64,000 bases of DNA from Flavobacterium sp. H122 (GCF_004959765.1 NZ_SJZD01000011.1:32635-96634), one strand, 5' to 3'; counted from the stretch's first letter, positions 18,878 to 27,120 are shown. Notes: a model not told the origin generated them from the sequence alone. Translations and numbers: made by a program.

Positions 18878-20199
18878 TTTTTTTGGGTAATATTTAAAAT
18901 TTTTATTGTGTTGTTTGTTGCAATATATCGTTTGTCGGCTCTATGGTTTACAATCCAGACTACTTCGTTTTCTGAACATAAAAGCCAGGTTTTTTCTTTA
19001 TCAATCAATGAGAATTTTTCATCTTTGAAATATTTACTCACTTTTTTCCTTCCATTCATTCCCGAAGGGTAAAAATAATCACCTTCTTTCCATTTTCTAA
19101 GCACTAAAGGAAACTTTAACTTTTCTTTATCAACAAAAATAGATGATTTTGAAGGCTCTGAAATGTGACTTTGGTTACAAAACAATAATTTTATTGGTTT
19201 ATCTATGAAATTATCTTCTTCATTTATTAAAATAATTTCCGGATTTTCATTGGTAATTTTAGAAAGAATAAGCCGATTTCTGTCTTTTAATAATCTGTAA
19301 TTTTCCGAAAATACCTGCTTTCCTGATTGGTTATCCATTAAATCATTAATGGCAGTCCAATCAAAAAAACCATATGGTTTCAGCCATTCGTATAAATATG
19401 TACCGCAATTCGGGAGCTGCTTTAATTTTTCGGTATCAAAGTGGATTTCTTCATTTTTTTGAGAAGCAATCCTCTCAAATTGAAAAACCAAAGCGTCTTT
19501 GGCTAATGAATTGGTTTCTGATAGATTTTTAATGGTATTTTGAAACGAATCCAGTAAACTATTATTCAGTTCTTTCAGCACAGGAACAACATGATGTCTG
19601 ATTTTATTCCTGAAATATTTATCAGAGGCATTACTTGAATCCTCACGCCATTCGATACTATTGTCTTTGGCATAATTTTCAATTGCTGACCTTGAAAAAA
19701 TTAATAAAGGACGGACAATTTTGTTATTTACCTCAGGAATTCCTGTAAGACCCTCGATACCGGTGCCCCGTGTAAAATTAATCAGAAAAGTTTCCAGTGA
19801 ATCATCCAGATGATGGGCAGTAATTAAATAATCGAAGCCTTCTTTTTCCAATAATTCATGAAACCAATTATAACGTAATTCGCGTGCCGCCTGCTGAATG
19901 GAAAGTTTGTTTTCTTCAGCGTATTTTTGAGTTTCAAATTTTCGAATAAAGATTTTGTGTTTGGCACCTCGACTGCGCTCGGTGTGGCATATTTTGGATT
20001 TTACAAAAAATTCATCCTGATTGCTTTCTTCTCCACGTAATTGAAAATTACAGTGTGCTATGCCGATTTCAAAATCAAGTTTTGAGAATAAATCTACTAG
20101 AACCATACTGTCAATACCACCACTGACAGCCAGAAGCAGTTTTTTACCAATAAGGTAGTGTAGGTTTTTATGAATATGATTTTGTAAATCCTGAAGCAT
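18874..20199 (-). CDS. tilS: tRNA(Ile)-lysidine synthetase
   Basis: 441-residue PP-loop ATPase that converts C34 of the minor isoleucine tRNA to lysidine, an essential step for AUA decoding. The ATP loop SGGIDS is near residue 30. HHLDD follows, and the RNKIRHHVVP motif marks the core. The C-terminal tRNA-binding domain has LRKWKEGDYFYPSGM and KVSKYF. Residues near 70-78 (CHTERSRGA) do not fit the family and are encoded exactly by a 27-base repeat (19963-19989). The gene is otherwise full length and should be functional because tilS is normally essential. Overlaps dsbD by 4 bp. Confidence 0.94.
   Translation of the reverse strand: MLQDLQNHIHKNLHYLIGKKLLLAVSGGIDSMVLVDLFSKLDFEIGIAHCNFQLRGEESNQDEFFVKSKICHTERSRGAKHKIFIRKFETQKYAEENKLSIQQAARELRYNWFHELLEKEGFDYLITAHHLDDSLETFLINFTRGTGIEGLTGIPEVNNKIVRPLLIFSRSAIENYAKDNSIEWREDSSNASDKYFRNKIRHHVVPVLKELNNSLLDSFQNTIKNLSETNSLAKDALVFQFERIASQKNEEIHFDTEKLKQLPNCGTYLYEWLKPYGFFDWTAINDLMDNQSGKQVFSENYRLLKDRNRLILSKITNENPEIILINEEDNFIDKPIKLLFCNQSHISEPSKSSIFVDKEKLKFPLVLRKWKEGDYFYPSGMNGRKKVSKYFKDEKFSLIDKEKTWLLCSENEVVWIVNHRADKRYIATNNTIKILNITQKK
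19963..19989. repeat. 27-bp interspersed repeat inserted in frame in tilS
   Basis: Bases 19963-19989 contain CCTCGACTGCGCTCGGTG and encode CHTERSRGA on the minus strand. It is 27 bases, so exactly nine codons. From memory, close variants of this sequence are scattered through Bacteroidota genomes, often between genes. No second copy was seen in this window. Confidence 0.55.
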
Positions 20200-20224
20200 T
20201 ATGCGAATTTAAGTTTTTTATCAA

Positions 20225-20250
20225 TAAAAAAGCAACCCTGTTGAGTTGCC
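20225..20250 (-). terminator. Terminator after the DinB-like gene
   Basis: On the minus strand GCAACTC pairs with GGGTTGC (one G-T pair) around an AACA loop, followed by a T6 run. Stem bases are 20243-20249 and 20232-20238. Confidence 0.7.
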
Positions 20251-20257
20251 TTGATTT

Positions 20258-20704
20258 TTAATTATCCAATAATCTTCTGTGGTAATTGATTTGTCCTAAA
20301 TGATACCCCAAATGGACAGTTAAATGTATCAATAAATGATAGGTGGATTTAAATGGGTAATTCTTTACCAGTGTATATTCTTTATGTAAATCTTCTTCTG
20401 TTAGTTTAGTAAGTGTGTCTAAAACTATCTCTTTTGTTTCTTCTACCGCACGTAATAAATCAATTCTTGGAGTGTTTTTTTGAGAAAATTCTAAATCACG
20501 CTCACGTATGTATCCGGTTTCGCCAAGTTCAGCACCAATATATGTTTTCAGATTGCCGATTAAGTGTAAACATAAATTTCCTCCCGAATTGCTTATGTTT
20601 TTGTCAGTAATCCAAAGGTTGTTTTCGTTGTTGTAAAGTTCGATTTCTTCTTTTAGTTTGTTTAAATCCCTTTCAAAAAGATACTGTAATGATGGAATAA
20701 GCAT
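20258..20704 (-). CDS. DinB-superfamily (DUF1572-like) protein
   Basis: 148-residue four-helix protein of the DinB/YfiT superfamily, which binds a divalent metal and in characterised members acts in thiol-dependent transfer or detoxification. The three expected histidines can be seen in LCLHLIGN and in the C-terminal HLTVHLGYHLGQI. Specific function is unknown. It lies 12 bp downstream of pabB, so the two may be co-transcribed, and ends in a hairpin before tilS. Confidence 0.85.
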   Translation of the reverse strand: MLIPSLQYLFERDLNKLKEEIELYNNENNLWITDKNISNSGGNLCLHLIGNLKTYIGAELGETGYIRERDLEFSQKNTPRIDLLRAVEETKEIVLDTLTKLTEEDLHKEYTLVKNYPFKSTYHLLIHLTVHLGYHLGQINYHRRLLDN

Positions 20705-20715
20705 ATTTATTTTTT

Positions 20716-22017
20716 TTAGTTTGTTAATACTTCATGCATCGCTTTAGCTTTTAATAAACACTCTTCATATTCTTTGTCAGGTTCAGAAAGTGCTGTAATG
20801 GCACTGCCCACAGAAAAAGAGATGTATTTATTGGCAGCATTATATAAAATACTTCGGATTATTACATTAAAATCAAAATCGCCGGCAGGAGTGAAGTACC
20901 CTATGGCACCACTGTAAAGCCCGCGTTTTGTTTCTTCGAGTTCTTCAATGATTTGCATCGCCGAAATTTTTGGTGCTCCTGTCATGCTTCCCATAGGGAA
21001 AGTGGTTTTTAAAACTTCTATAGGAGATGTATTTGGTTCAATTTCTGAAGTAACAGTAGAAATCATTTGGTGTACTTGTTTGAAAGTGTAAATACCGCAT
21101 AATTCTTCTACTTTGACAGAACCTTTGGTGGCTGTGTGCGATAAATCATTCCGGACTAAATCAACTATCATGATGTTTTCGGAGCGTTCTTTTGGATTTT
21201 GTTCCAATTCGGTTTTGGATTGTAAATCCAAAGCAGCATCTTCAAAACGTTTTGAAGTTCCTTTTATAGGTTGTGAAATGATTTTATTTGCTTCTTTTCT
21301 TAAATAGCGTTCAGGTGAAGCGGATAATAAGTAATGTTTGTGGTTTTTAAAATATACTGCAAATGGAGGTTCAGAAATAGTGTCCAGTTTTTGAAAAATT
21401 TCCACTGGATTAATTTCAGCTTCGGCAGCATAAAATTCCATACAAAAGTTAGCCTCATAAATATCGCCGCGGTGAATATGAGCCAGCATTTGGGTTACTT
21501 TGTCTAAATAGCTCTCTTTTGAAATACGTTGTTGGATTTTTATGCTCTCAATGTTTGACATTTGACTTTCGGCTTTCGGCTTTCGACTTTTGACTATATC
21601 TTCAAAATCTTCCTCCAATTCATCATCACACATTGATAAATATGAAATTTCGACAAGGTTTTCTTTTATCAGGAAAATTTTCTTTGGCTGAAAAAAGTAC
21701 AAATCCGGAAACTGCAAACCATCAAAATTATGTGATGTCAACTGTTCTATATCGTTTTTTAAATCATACGATAAATAACCAAACAGCCAGTCTTTTGTTT
21801 GTTGCTGGTATTGTCTTAAATCTTCAAAAGCATTATAATAATCCGTTTTTATGGAAGTGAAAGCATCGACAGCCAAAATTGCTTCAAACGAACCGTATTT
21901 TTGAGGATAATTGTTACTATCCAGAAAAATAATTTCACGAAACTGTTGTGCCCAATGCAGCAATTGGGTTTTAAAAAGATTTACATCTTCAATCGATTTG
22001 ATAACTGTCTTTCTCAA
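20716..22017 (-). CDS. pabB: Aminodeoxychorismate synthase component I
   Basis: About 433-residue chorismate-binding enzyme that makes 4-amino-4-deoxychorismate for folate synthesis. The catalytic-lysine motif PIKGTSKR distinguishes it from anthranilate synthase. Other marks are SPERYLR, ENIMIVDLVRNDL, TTFPMGSMTGAPK and YSGAIGYF. I place the start at the TTG at 22017, giving RKTVIKSIEDVN after Met. A TATCTTTG promoter box lies 5 bases upstream, which would make the mRNA nearly leaderless. The longer TTG at 22077 would lie upstream of that promoter. A linker near residues 145-160 carries an in-frame heptamer-like repeat. Confidence 0.9.
   Translation of the reverse strand: MRKTVIKSIEDVNLFKTQLLHWAQQFREIIFLDSNNYPQKYGSFEAILAVDAFTSIKTDYYNAFEDLRQYQQQTKDWLFGYLSYDLKNDIEQLTSHNFDGLQFPDLYFFQPKKIFLIKENLVEISYLSMCDDELEEDFEDIVKSRKPKAESQMSNIESIKIQQRISKESYLDKVTQMLAHIHRGDIYEANFCMEFYAAEAEINPVEIFQKLDTISEPPFAVYFKNHKHYLLSASPERYLRKEANKIISQPIKGTSKRFEDAALDLQSKTELEQNPKERSENIMIVDLVRNDLSHTATKGSVKVEELCGIYTFKQVHQMISTVTSEIEPNTSPIEVLKTTFPMGSMTGAPKISAMQIIEELEETKRGLYSGAIGYFTPAGDFDFNVIIRSILYNAANKYISFSVGSAITALSEPDKEYEECLLKAKAMHEVLTN
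21554..21595. repeat. Short tandem-like repeat inserted in the pabB linker
   Basis: Bases 21554-21595 contain three tandem copies of a CTTTCGG/CTTTCGA-type heptamer flanked by GACTTT and GACATTTGACTT. They encode the charged segment SRKPKAESQMSN in PabB. The segment lies between conserved blocks and looks like an insertion. Confidence 0.45.
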
Positions 22018-22022
22018 GTGTG

Positions 22023-22030
22023 CAAAGATA
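22023..22030 (-). promoter_or_regulatory. Bacteroidota -7 promoter element for pabB
   Basis: TATCTTTG on the minus strand fits the Bacteroidota TAnnTTTG -7 consensus. It ends 5 bases before the TTG chosen as the pabB start, so the transcript would begin at or next to the start codon. Confidence 0.5.
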
Positions 22031-22148
22031 AAGGATTTTGCACTGAAGTGAGTTGAAAAATAACGCAAATCCTCCAATAAACTTCCCGGTAACGGGTTAA
22101 TTATTTAACTTTATATGTTGGTTTATGACTTCTGTAAATAATAAAGAA

Positions 22149-22562
22149 ATGGCAGATACACATAGTAAAGAGGTACGGAGTTATAATATGAGTCAGATAA
22201 AAAGCAAGAACACAAAACCAGAAGTTCTTGTTAGGAAATTTCTATTTAGTAAAGGGTTCAGGTATAGATTATATAGAAAGGATTTACCGGGAAAACCCGA
22301 TATATTTATCCCCAAACTTAAGTGTATTATTGATATCAGAGGATGTTTTTGGCATGGTCATAATGACTGCAGATATTATAGACCTCCCAAAACAAATACA
22401 GAATGGTGGTTGAAAAAGATTGGAAACAATATAAAAAGGGATGTTGAAAATGAAAAGATTAATATTGCAAATGGTTATAATGTAGTTGTGATTTGGGAAT
22501 GTGAGATTAAAAAAGGTGACTGGCAGGAAAATTTGATTTCCAAATTAAAAAGCCTTCTTTGA
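22149..22562 (+). CDS. vsr: Very short patch repair endonuclease (Vsr)
   Basis: 137-residue Vsr-type nuclease that nicks 5' of the T in T:G mismatches arising by deamination of 5-methylcytosine, protecting sites of the neighbouring C5 methylase. Family marks are RSYNMSQIKSKNTKPE at the N-terminus, LPGKPDIFIPK with the catalytic Asp, GCFWHGHNDC with the zinc/active-site residues, and the C-terminal VVVIWECE. I choose the ATG at 22149 (MADTHSKEVRSY), which matches the family start. An in-frame ATG at 22125 adds eight residues. It lies 153 bp before the methyltransferase, same strand. Confidence 0.92.
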   Translation: MADTHSKEVRSYNMSQIKSKNTKPEVLVRKFLFSKGFRYRLYRKDLPGKPDIFIPKLKCIIDIRGCFWHGHNDCRYYRPPKTNTEWWLKKIGNNIKRDVENEKINIANGYNVVVIWECEIKKGDWQENLISKLKSLL

Positions 22563-22651
22563 ATAAATGTATTTACTAATCAGCTCTTTAAAAATGTATT
22601 TTAATCAGCTGATTTTAAATTTAACAGGCATGAGTATTAGAATATAGTATT

Positions 22652-22664
22652 ACTTGTATATTTG
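22652..22664 (+). promoter_or_regulatory. Promoter with overlapping ACTTGTATAT operator before the methyltransferase
   Basis: TATATTTG (22657-22664) fits the Bacteroidota TAnnTTTG -7 box. It is overlapped by ACTTGTATAT (22652-22661). The same decamer in the same orientation lies upstream of the controller-like HTH gene, suggesting a shared regulator site. Confidence 0.45.
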
Positions 22665-22715
22665 TATTTTTAAATATAGATTACATACTATAATTAGCAT
22701 AGAAAACAAGAGGTT

Positions 22716-23702
22716 ATGAATGAAAAGTTTAAAGTAGGGAGCTTATATGCTGGTATTGGAGGGATTTGTATGGGATTTGAAAAATCCGGATTCGAATTGC
22801 TTTGGGCTAATGAATTTGATAAGGCTGCCTGTGTAACTTACCGCGAAAACTTTAAACATGAGCTTATTGAAGGAGATGTTTTACAATTGGATTTGAATAC
22901 AATTCCAAAGATTGATATTTTGACAGCAGGGTTCCCTTGTCAGCCATTTTCAGTTGCCGGTTATAGAAAGGGATTTAATGACCATAGAGGCAATCATTTT
23001 TTCAGAATATTGGATTTTGTTGATACAATGAGACCTAAAGTGGTTTTTTTAGAGAATGTTAAAAACCTTGTAACCCACGACCACGGCAAGACTATGCAGG
23101 TGATTGAATCTTCTTTAAGAGAAAGAAATTACTCGTTTCAGGCTCAGGTTTTAAATACAAAGGACTATGGTAATATTCCTCATAACCGGGAAAGAATATT
23201 TATGATAGCTTTTGATTTGAATGAATATCCAAATGCCGAGACTTTGTTTGAATTTCCAAAAAAGGAAGAACTTACAAAAACAATAAAAGACTTCCTTATC
23301 AAAGAGAAAGTTGATGATGCTTTCTATTACAATGAAGACAGGTATATGTTTGATATGCTGAAAGAGACTATCAAATCAAAAGATACTGTTTATCAATTCA
23401 GAAGACAGTATGTAAGAGAGAACAAATCAAATGTTTGTCCTACGCTTACTGCTAATATGGGAACCGGCGGACACAATGTGCCGCTCATTTTAACTGATTA
23501 TGGCTTTAGAAAACTAACGCCAAGGGAATGTTTAAGATTTCAGGGGTTTCCGGATACTTTTAAGATTCCAACGAAACTGGCCAACTCAAATTTGTACAAA
23601 CAAGCGGGTAATTCTGTCAGTGTTCCTGTTATTGAAGCCGTTTCTGCAAACATTAAAAAAGTTCTGGATAATGTTATGGTGCCTGTTGAGGCTGAGGCAT
23701 AG
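22716..23702 (+). CDS. DNA (cytosine-5-)-methyltransferase
   Basis: 328-residue C5 methyltransferase, the modification half of a type II restriction system. Motif I is LYAGIGGICMGFEKSGF. Motif IV with the catalytic Cys is TAGFPCQPFSVAG. Motif VI is FLENVKN. Motif VIII is NIPHNRERIF. Motif IX is LTPRECLRFQGFP, and motif X is YKQAGNSVSVPV. The target recognition region lies about residues 200-265, between VIII and IX; its target sequence cannot be read from the protein. The 3' end overlaps the convergent nuclease gene by 29 bp. The gene is preceded by an ACTTGTATAT site. Confidence 0.95.
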   Translation: MNEKFKVGSLYAGIGGICMGFEKSGFELLWANEFDKAACVTYRENFKHELIEGDVLQLDLNTIPKIDILTAGFPCQPFSVAGYRKGFNDHRGNHFFRILDFVDTMRPKVVFLENVKNLVTHDHGKTMQVIESSLRERNYSFQAQVLNTKDYGNIPHNRERIFMIAFDLNEYPNAETLFEFPKKEELTKTIKDFLIKEKVDDAFYYNEDRYMFDMLKETIKSKDTVYQFRRQYVRENKSNVCPTLTANMGTGGHNVPLILTDYGFRKLTPRECLRFQGFPDTFKIPTKLANSNLYKQAGNSVSVPVIEAVSANIKKVLDNVMVPVEAEA

Positions 23703-24456
23703 CTTTCAATTCTGACACTAAATCTGTTATAACCCGCATATCTCCACACTGAATATAATAATTCTCCGCATCCATTCTTACTTTTCCATTCAGGTAAGAG
23801 TTTTGGGGTAAAATATTTCTATTGGCTATTACCGTTATTAAATCTGTGTGGGTAATATATCCTGCAATATCGGCACTGAAATTTTGTTTCGTTACAGTTG
23901 CTTCAATATTGTCTTTCTCAAAAATAGTACCGTTGAATAAATTATTTTCTCTGAATATCGATTTCAAATCGGGTTTTATTCTTACCAAAACAAAGTAATC
24001 ATATTTACTTGTAGTGCCCGTATTTAAATTTGGGATATACTGACCATTTGTGTTCCAGTCTCTCGTTTCTAAAAGCTGGAGATTTGAGAAGAAGGCTGCG
24101 GATTTTACATTAATTTTTTTTCCGTTGATTTCTAAATCCGAATCATCCCAAAGACCTTTGCCATATACACCAAAATCAGGTTCCTTTATATCAAATCCAT
24201 GCGATTTAAAATGGTTATAAAGAACTATTTCGGCTAATTTTCCTTGAAATGTATTGCAGAATTTTTCTCCGTTACTTCTGTCATATTGACCGCCTGTCCT
24301 GTGAGCACGGTGGTGTCCAGTACCCATGCACATTTCGAAAGCAAAATCAAAAGTTTTTTTTACATCAGTTGATGATAATGGAAAACCAGAAAAAGCTCTT
24401 TTGGAATTCGAGTGATAATTATTCCTTTGGTTTTCAGTTGAATAAGTCAGTTTCAT
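23674..24456 (-). CDS. Putative type II restriction endonuclease (PD-(D/E)XK-like)
   Basis: 260 residues, not recognised as a named enzyme. A PD-(D/E)XK-like core can be read: QGKLAE with E76, then D107 in DDSDLEI, then NVK with K118. The spacing and the beta-strand pattern around INGKKINVKSA support a nuclease fold. Convergent overlap with the methyltransferase and operon position after a controller-like gene make restriction endonuclease the best guess. Its ATG overlaps the stop of the upstream 306-residue gene (ATGA), so the two are translationally coupled. Confidence 0.65.
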   Translation of the reverse strand: MKLTYSTENQRNNYHSNSKRAFSGFPLSSTDVKKTFDFAFEMCMGTGHHRAHRTGGQYDRSNGEKFCNTFQGKLAEIVLYNHFKSHGFDIKEPDFGVYGKGLWDDSDLEINGKKINVKSAAFFSNLQLLETRDWNTNGQYIPNLNTGTTSKYDYFVLVRIKPDLKSIFRENNLFNGTIFEKDNIEATVTKQNFSADIAGYITHTDLITVIANRNILPQNSYLNGKVRMDAENYYIQCGDMRVITDLVSELKAMPQPQQAP

Positions 24457-25373
24457 ATTCTTTTGTTTTTTTCGGAAGCAACTTCAGAAATAATATCCCA
24501 GTTTTCTTTAAATCGGTCAAGAGAATTTAAGCTTACATTTGTGATGTCGGCATCATCAATTTTTTCCACATAACTCATAGGAATTAAATAGCATATACCT
24601 ACCTGTTTATCCACGGCGGCGTAAATATCACAATGTTCCGCAGTAATTCTCTGACCTTGATTTCTTATGTGATGATGGTCAATTCCCTGACCTCCTCTGT
24701 CTCTGTCTTTAAAACTGATTGAATTCCCTGATGCACCTTTTATTTGAATTCTTAACAAAGTATTGTTATAATCAACGACTGCATCATATTTACTGGATCT
24801 GACATCAACATTGGAACAATTGAAACCTGCTAATATGGCTCTTGCCAGAAATAAAAATTGAGCACTATCCCCTGCATTGGCAGTCATGATTCCTGTGTTT
24901 ATATTTTGAATATTAGAAGGAAATCCGTTTGAAAATATAAAATCATATTGTTTTTCTAAAATCTTCTTTAAACTGGTTGCTGTATATTTATAATGATACT
25001 CATTATTCATATTATTCTTAATATACTCAATAGCATTGGCAACAAATCCAGCTTTATCGATTTCATTTTTTACACTTTGCTGTAAAATAGAATCGTAATA
25101 TGTGATTAAGTCAGCTTTTAAAATTAAATGCCTGTTTGCTATATCCAGAATTCTTGCTTTAATATAATTCTCATCTCTGAATTCACGCTGTAAGGTTTGA
25201 TTAAATTCATCATCACTGAGTCTTTCAGTAAAATACCTCTTCATAGCAGTTTTGAAGTCGGTTTTAGAACCAAATAAAAGCAAACCTCCAATACCTGTAT
25301 TTGCAGGGTCGAAATTCACACCGTTTATTGCTGAAATATTGTCTTTAAGATACTGAATCTGCTCTTTGTTCAT
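24453..25373 (-). CDS. Second PD-(D/E)XK-like protein of the restriction locus
   Basis: 306 residues. Residues about 165-270 look like a PD-(D/E)XK endonuclease domain: D197 in SSKYDAVVDY, then LLRIQIKG with Q210 and K212, and a later AEHCDIYAAVDKQVGICYLIP strand pair typical of PF11645-like nucleases. The N-terminal 160 residues are helical and unrecognised, possibly for DNA recognition. It sits between the HTH gene (29-bp overlap) and the other nuclease candidate (4-bp overlap). It may be a second subunit of a heteromeric enzyme or a separate restriction protein. Confidence 0.6.
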   Translation of the reverse strand: MNKEQIQYLKDNISAINGVNFDPANTGIGGLLLFGSKTDFKTAMKRYFTERLSDDEFNQTLQREFRDENYIKARILDIANRHLILKADLITYYDSILQQSVKNEIDKAGFVANAIEYIKNNMNNEYHYKYTATSLKKILEKQYDFIFSNGFPSNIQNINTGIMTANAGDSAQFLFLARAILAGFNCSNVDVRSSKYDAVVDYNNTLLRIQIKGASGNSISFKDRDRGGQGIDHHHIRNQGQRITAEHCDIYAAVDKQVGICYLIPMSYVEKIDDADITNVSLNSLDRFKENWDIISEVASEKNKRI

Positions 25374-25587
25374 CTTTTAATAAATCGATTAGGTCAACAC
25401 CAAGACCATTAGTTATTTTTTGAATGTTGATCAGTGTGATGTTTTTTTCAGCTCTTTCAATCATTCCTATATAGGTTCTGTGAACATCAGCGAGATGGGC
25501 CAATTGCTCCTGAGAAAGTCCTTTTTGGATTCTGAACCTTCGGACATTGTCTCCAAACGTGATTAATATTTGCTTTTTTTCCTCCAT
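25345..25587 (-). CDS. XRE-family HTH protein, probable R-M controller (C protein)
   Basis: 80-residue single-domain Cro/C1-type HTH protein: FGDNVRRFRIQKGLSQEQLAHLADVHRTYIGMIERAEKN carries both helices of the HTH. Size, fold and position directly upstream of the nuclease genes match controller proteins that delay restriction until methylation is established. Likely targets are the ACTTGTAT sites upstream of itself and of the methyltransferase; this is inference. Confidence 0.85.
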   Translation of the reverse strand: MEEKKQILITFGDNVRRFRIQKGLSQEQLAHLADVHRTYIGMIERAEKNITLINIQKITNGLGVDLIDLLKDEQRADSVS

Positions 25588-25616
25588 TGCTAACTAAAGT
25601 ATTCAAATCTGCCTTT

Positions 25617-25670
25617 ATATACAAGTTTAATCAACATATAATAATTAGCATTCAGAAATTTTACTTGTAT
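25617..25670. promoter_or_regulatory. Inverted ACTTGTAT sites upstream of the controller gene
   Basis: ATATACAAGT at 25617-25626 and ACTTGTAT at 25663-25670 form an inverted pair with 36 bases between. On the minus strand the first reads ACTTGTATAT, identical to the site before the methyltransferase. They are candidate operators for the XRE protein. Confidence 0.4.
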
Positions 25671-25736
25671 TAATGATTTGGATGGCTTTCTTTATTGAAA
25701 TCAAGATTGCTGATTTATGAATCTAAAAGTACTCTT

Positions 25737-25773
25737 AAAAAAAAAGATGTATCGCAACGACACATCCTTTTTG
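25737..25773 (-). terminator. Terminator after the porin gene
   Basis: On the minus strand GATGTGTCG (25766-25758) pairs with CGATACATC (25754-25746) with one G-T pair and a three-base loop, then T9. It ends the porin transcript. Confidence 0.75.
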
Positions 25774-25786
25774 GTTAAATCCATTT

Positions 25787-27067
25787 TTATTTAGCAGTTG
25801 TTGTGAAGATTCTTGGATTAATATTTATCATTATCCATGCCCAGTTGTTGTCATAACCTTTATTTCCGGCTTTAAGTACTTCTAAAGTATCTGAACCGAA
25901 CATTTGTGAATATCCGGCGGATAAGGTAATTTCTTTTTTGAACATAAAAGTTGTGACAAAATCAATTTCTGTTCCTAAATAGTTATCCATTTTTTTTGTT
26001 GCAGCTGCAGGGTCAGAAACATTGGCTGCGCTGTAAAATAAATGAGGTGTTAGATTAAACTGCCATTTGTTTGAATTCAGATTCAATTTCAAATATGCAT
26101 CCTGAAGTCCGACATTATTTTTGAAACTGCCAACATAAAAGTAATCCATCAAACCATTAAAAGCGTGATTTGTTCCAAACAGCGGGTAGAATGATTTTAT
26201 TTTGTTGCTGGTGTCCTCTTGATCTTTCCCTGATAAGTATTCATAACCTAAACCGGCTTTAAATTTTTCAGTAAAAGCATAGTTGGCTGCAATACCGGCA
26301 TAATAAGCACCTACAGGAGTTTTTTCATTGATTAATTTGCCTTTGCCGGTTTGGCCGTAAATTCCTAAGCTGGCATCAAGTTTATTGTTTTTGTAATCCA
26401 TAAAGGATCCAAAAGTTTGAATGTAATCAAGTTTCAAATCATCTGTGACAGCTTCTTTATATTGATAACCATTGTTTAAAAACAACAAACTCATGTTCAT
26501 TTTATTGAAGTTTTTGTGGTACCAGGCAAATTGCATGTTTTTATAATTGGTGGTATACAATTCCTCGTATAATTTCTCACTATCTGTATTTAATGCAAAA
26601 CCTAAATGTAATTGATGTTTTTTAGTGTTGAAAGTAATTAATGCTGCATCGTGGGATTGTGCCTGCTGTGCCCAGTCTATTGCACCCATAATTCTTTGGT
26701 TGTCATATGACAGGACCTGCCTTCCCACTTTTATACTCCAGGTAGAGTCGATTTCATATTGCGCCCAGGCTTCAAACAATGCTGTTCCATTTTTATCGGA
26801 GGCAGTAACTGTGGATGCATCACCCCAATTCCTTAAATTTTGAAGAGTTAATTTAACTTTTAAATGTTCTTGCCTGTAATTAAAATCCAATCTGCTTCTT
26901 TGACTGACAAATGAGCTTGGGTAAGAACCGTCTTTCATTAGTTCTTTAAAACCGTTTCTATATTCATATCTTGGTCTTAATTGTAAATTTACTTCAAATT
27001 CCTGTGCTTGAATATTTATTCCGAAGGTTGTTAAAGCTAGTAAGCTTAACTGTTTTATAAATTTCAT
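25787..27067 (-). CDS. Alginate-export-family outer-membrane beta-barrel (porin)
   Basis: 426-residue outer-membrane barrel of the alginate export/AlgE-like family; in denitrifying Bacteroidota such porins are often near nitrate or nitrite genes, and the solute here is unknown. The ATG at 27067 begins a good signal peptide (KFIKQLSLLALTTFGINIQAQ). An upstream TTG at 27088 is less likely. Alternating strands include LRPRYEYRNGF, QRSRLDFNYR, WSIKVGRQVLSYDNQRIMGAIDW and a final strand WAWIMININPRIF. Two palindromes in its promoter (27096-27113 and 27121-27132) tie it to the NO regulon. Confidence 0.82.
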   Translation of the reverse strand: MKFIKQLSLLALTTFGINIQAQEFEVNLQLRPRYEYRNGFKELMKDGSYPSSFVSQRSRLDFNYRQEHLKVKLTLQNLRNWGDASTVTASDKNGTALFEAWAQYEIDSTWSIKVGRQVLSYDNQRIMGAIDWAQQAQSHDAALITFNTKKHQLHLGFALNTDSEKLYEELYTTNYKNMQFAWYHKNFNKMNMSLLFLNNGYQYKEAVTDDLKLDYIQTFGSFMDYKNNKLDASLGIYGQTGKGKLINEKTPVGAYYAGIAANYAFTEKFKAGLGYEYLSGKDQEDTSNKIKSFYPLFGTNHAFNGLMDYFYVGSFKNNVGLQDAYLKLNLNSNKWQFNLTPHLFYSAANVSDPAAATKKMDNYLGTEIDFVTTFMFKKEITLSAGYSQMFGSDTLEVLKAGNKGYDNNWAWIMININPRIFTTTAK

Positions 27068-27095
27068 ATTTTTAATTATAAATTTCAAATAAAAT

Positions 27096-27113
27096 TAGGA
27101 CACAAATGTCCTA
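27096..27113. promoter_or_regulatory. 18-bp palindrome, candidate Rrf2/NsrR site (porin)
   Basis: TAGGACACAAATGTCCTA, perfect 7-bp arms around CAAA, centred 37 bp before the porin ATG. It matches the norC and second norC sites at most positions. Confidence 0.55.
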
Positions 27114-27120
27114 TTATTGA

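Noticed and set aside
22603..22614. AATCAGCTGATT palindrome after vsr as a controller (C) box
   Set aside because: No matching copy upstream of the XRE gene; the ACTTGTATAT site is the better shared element.
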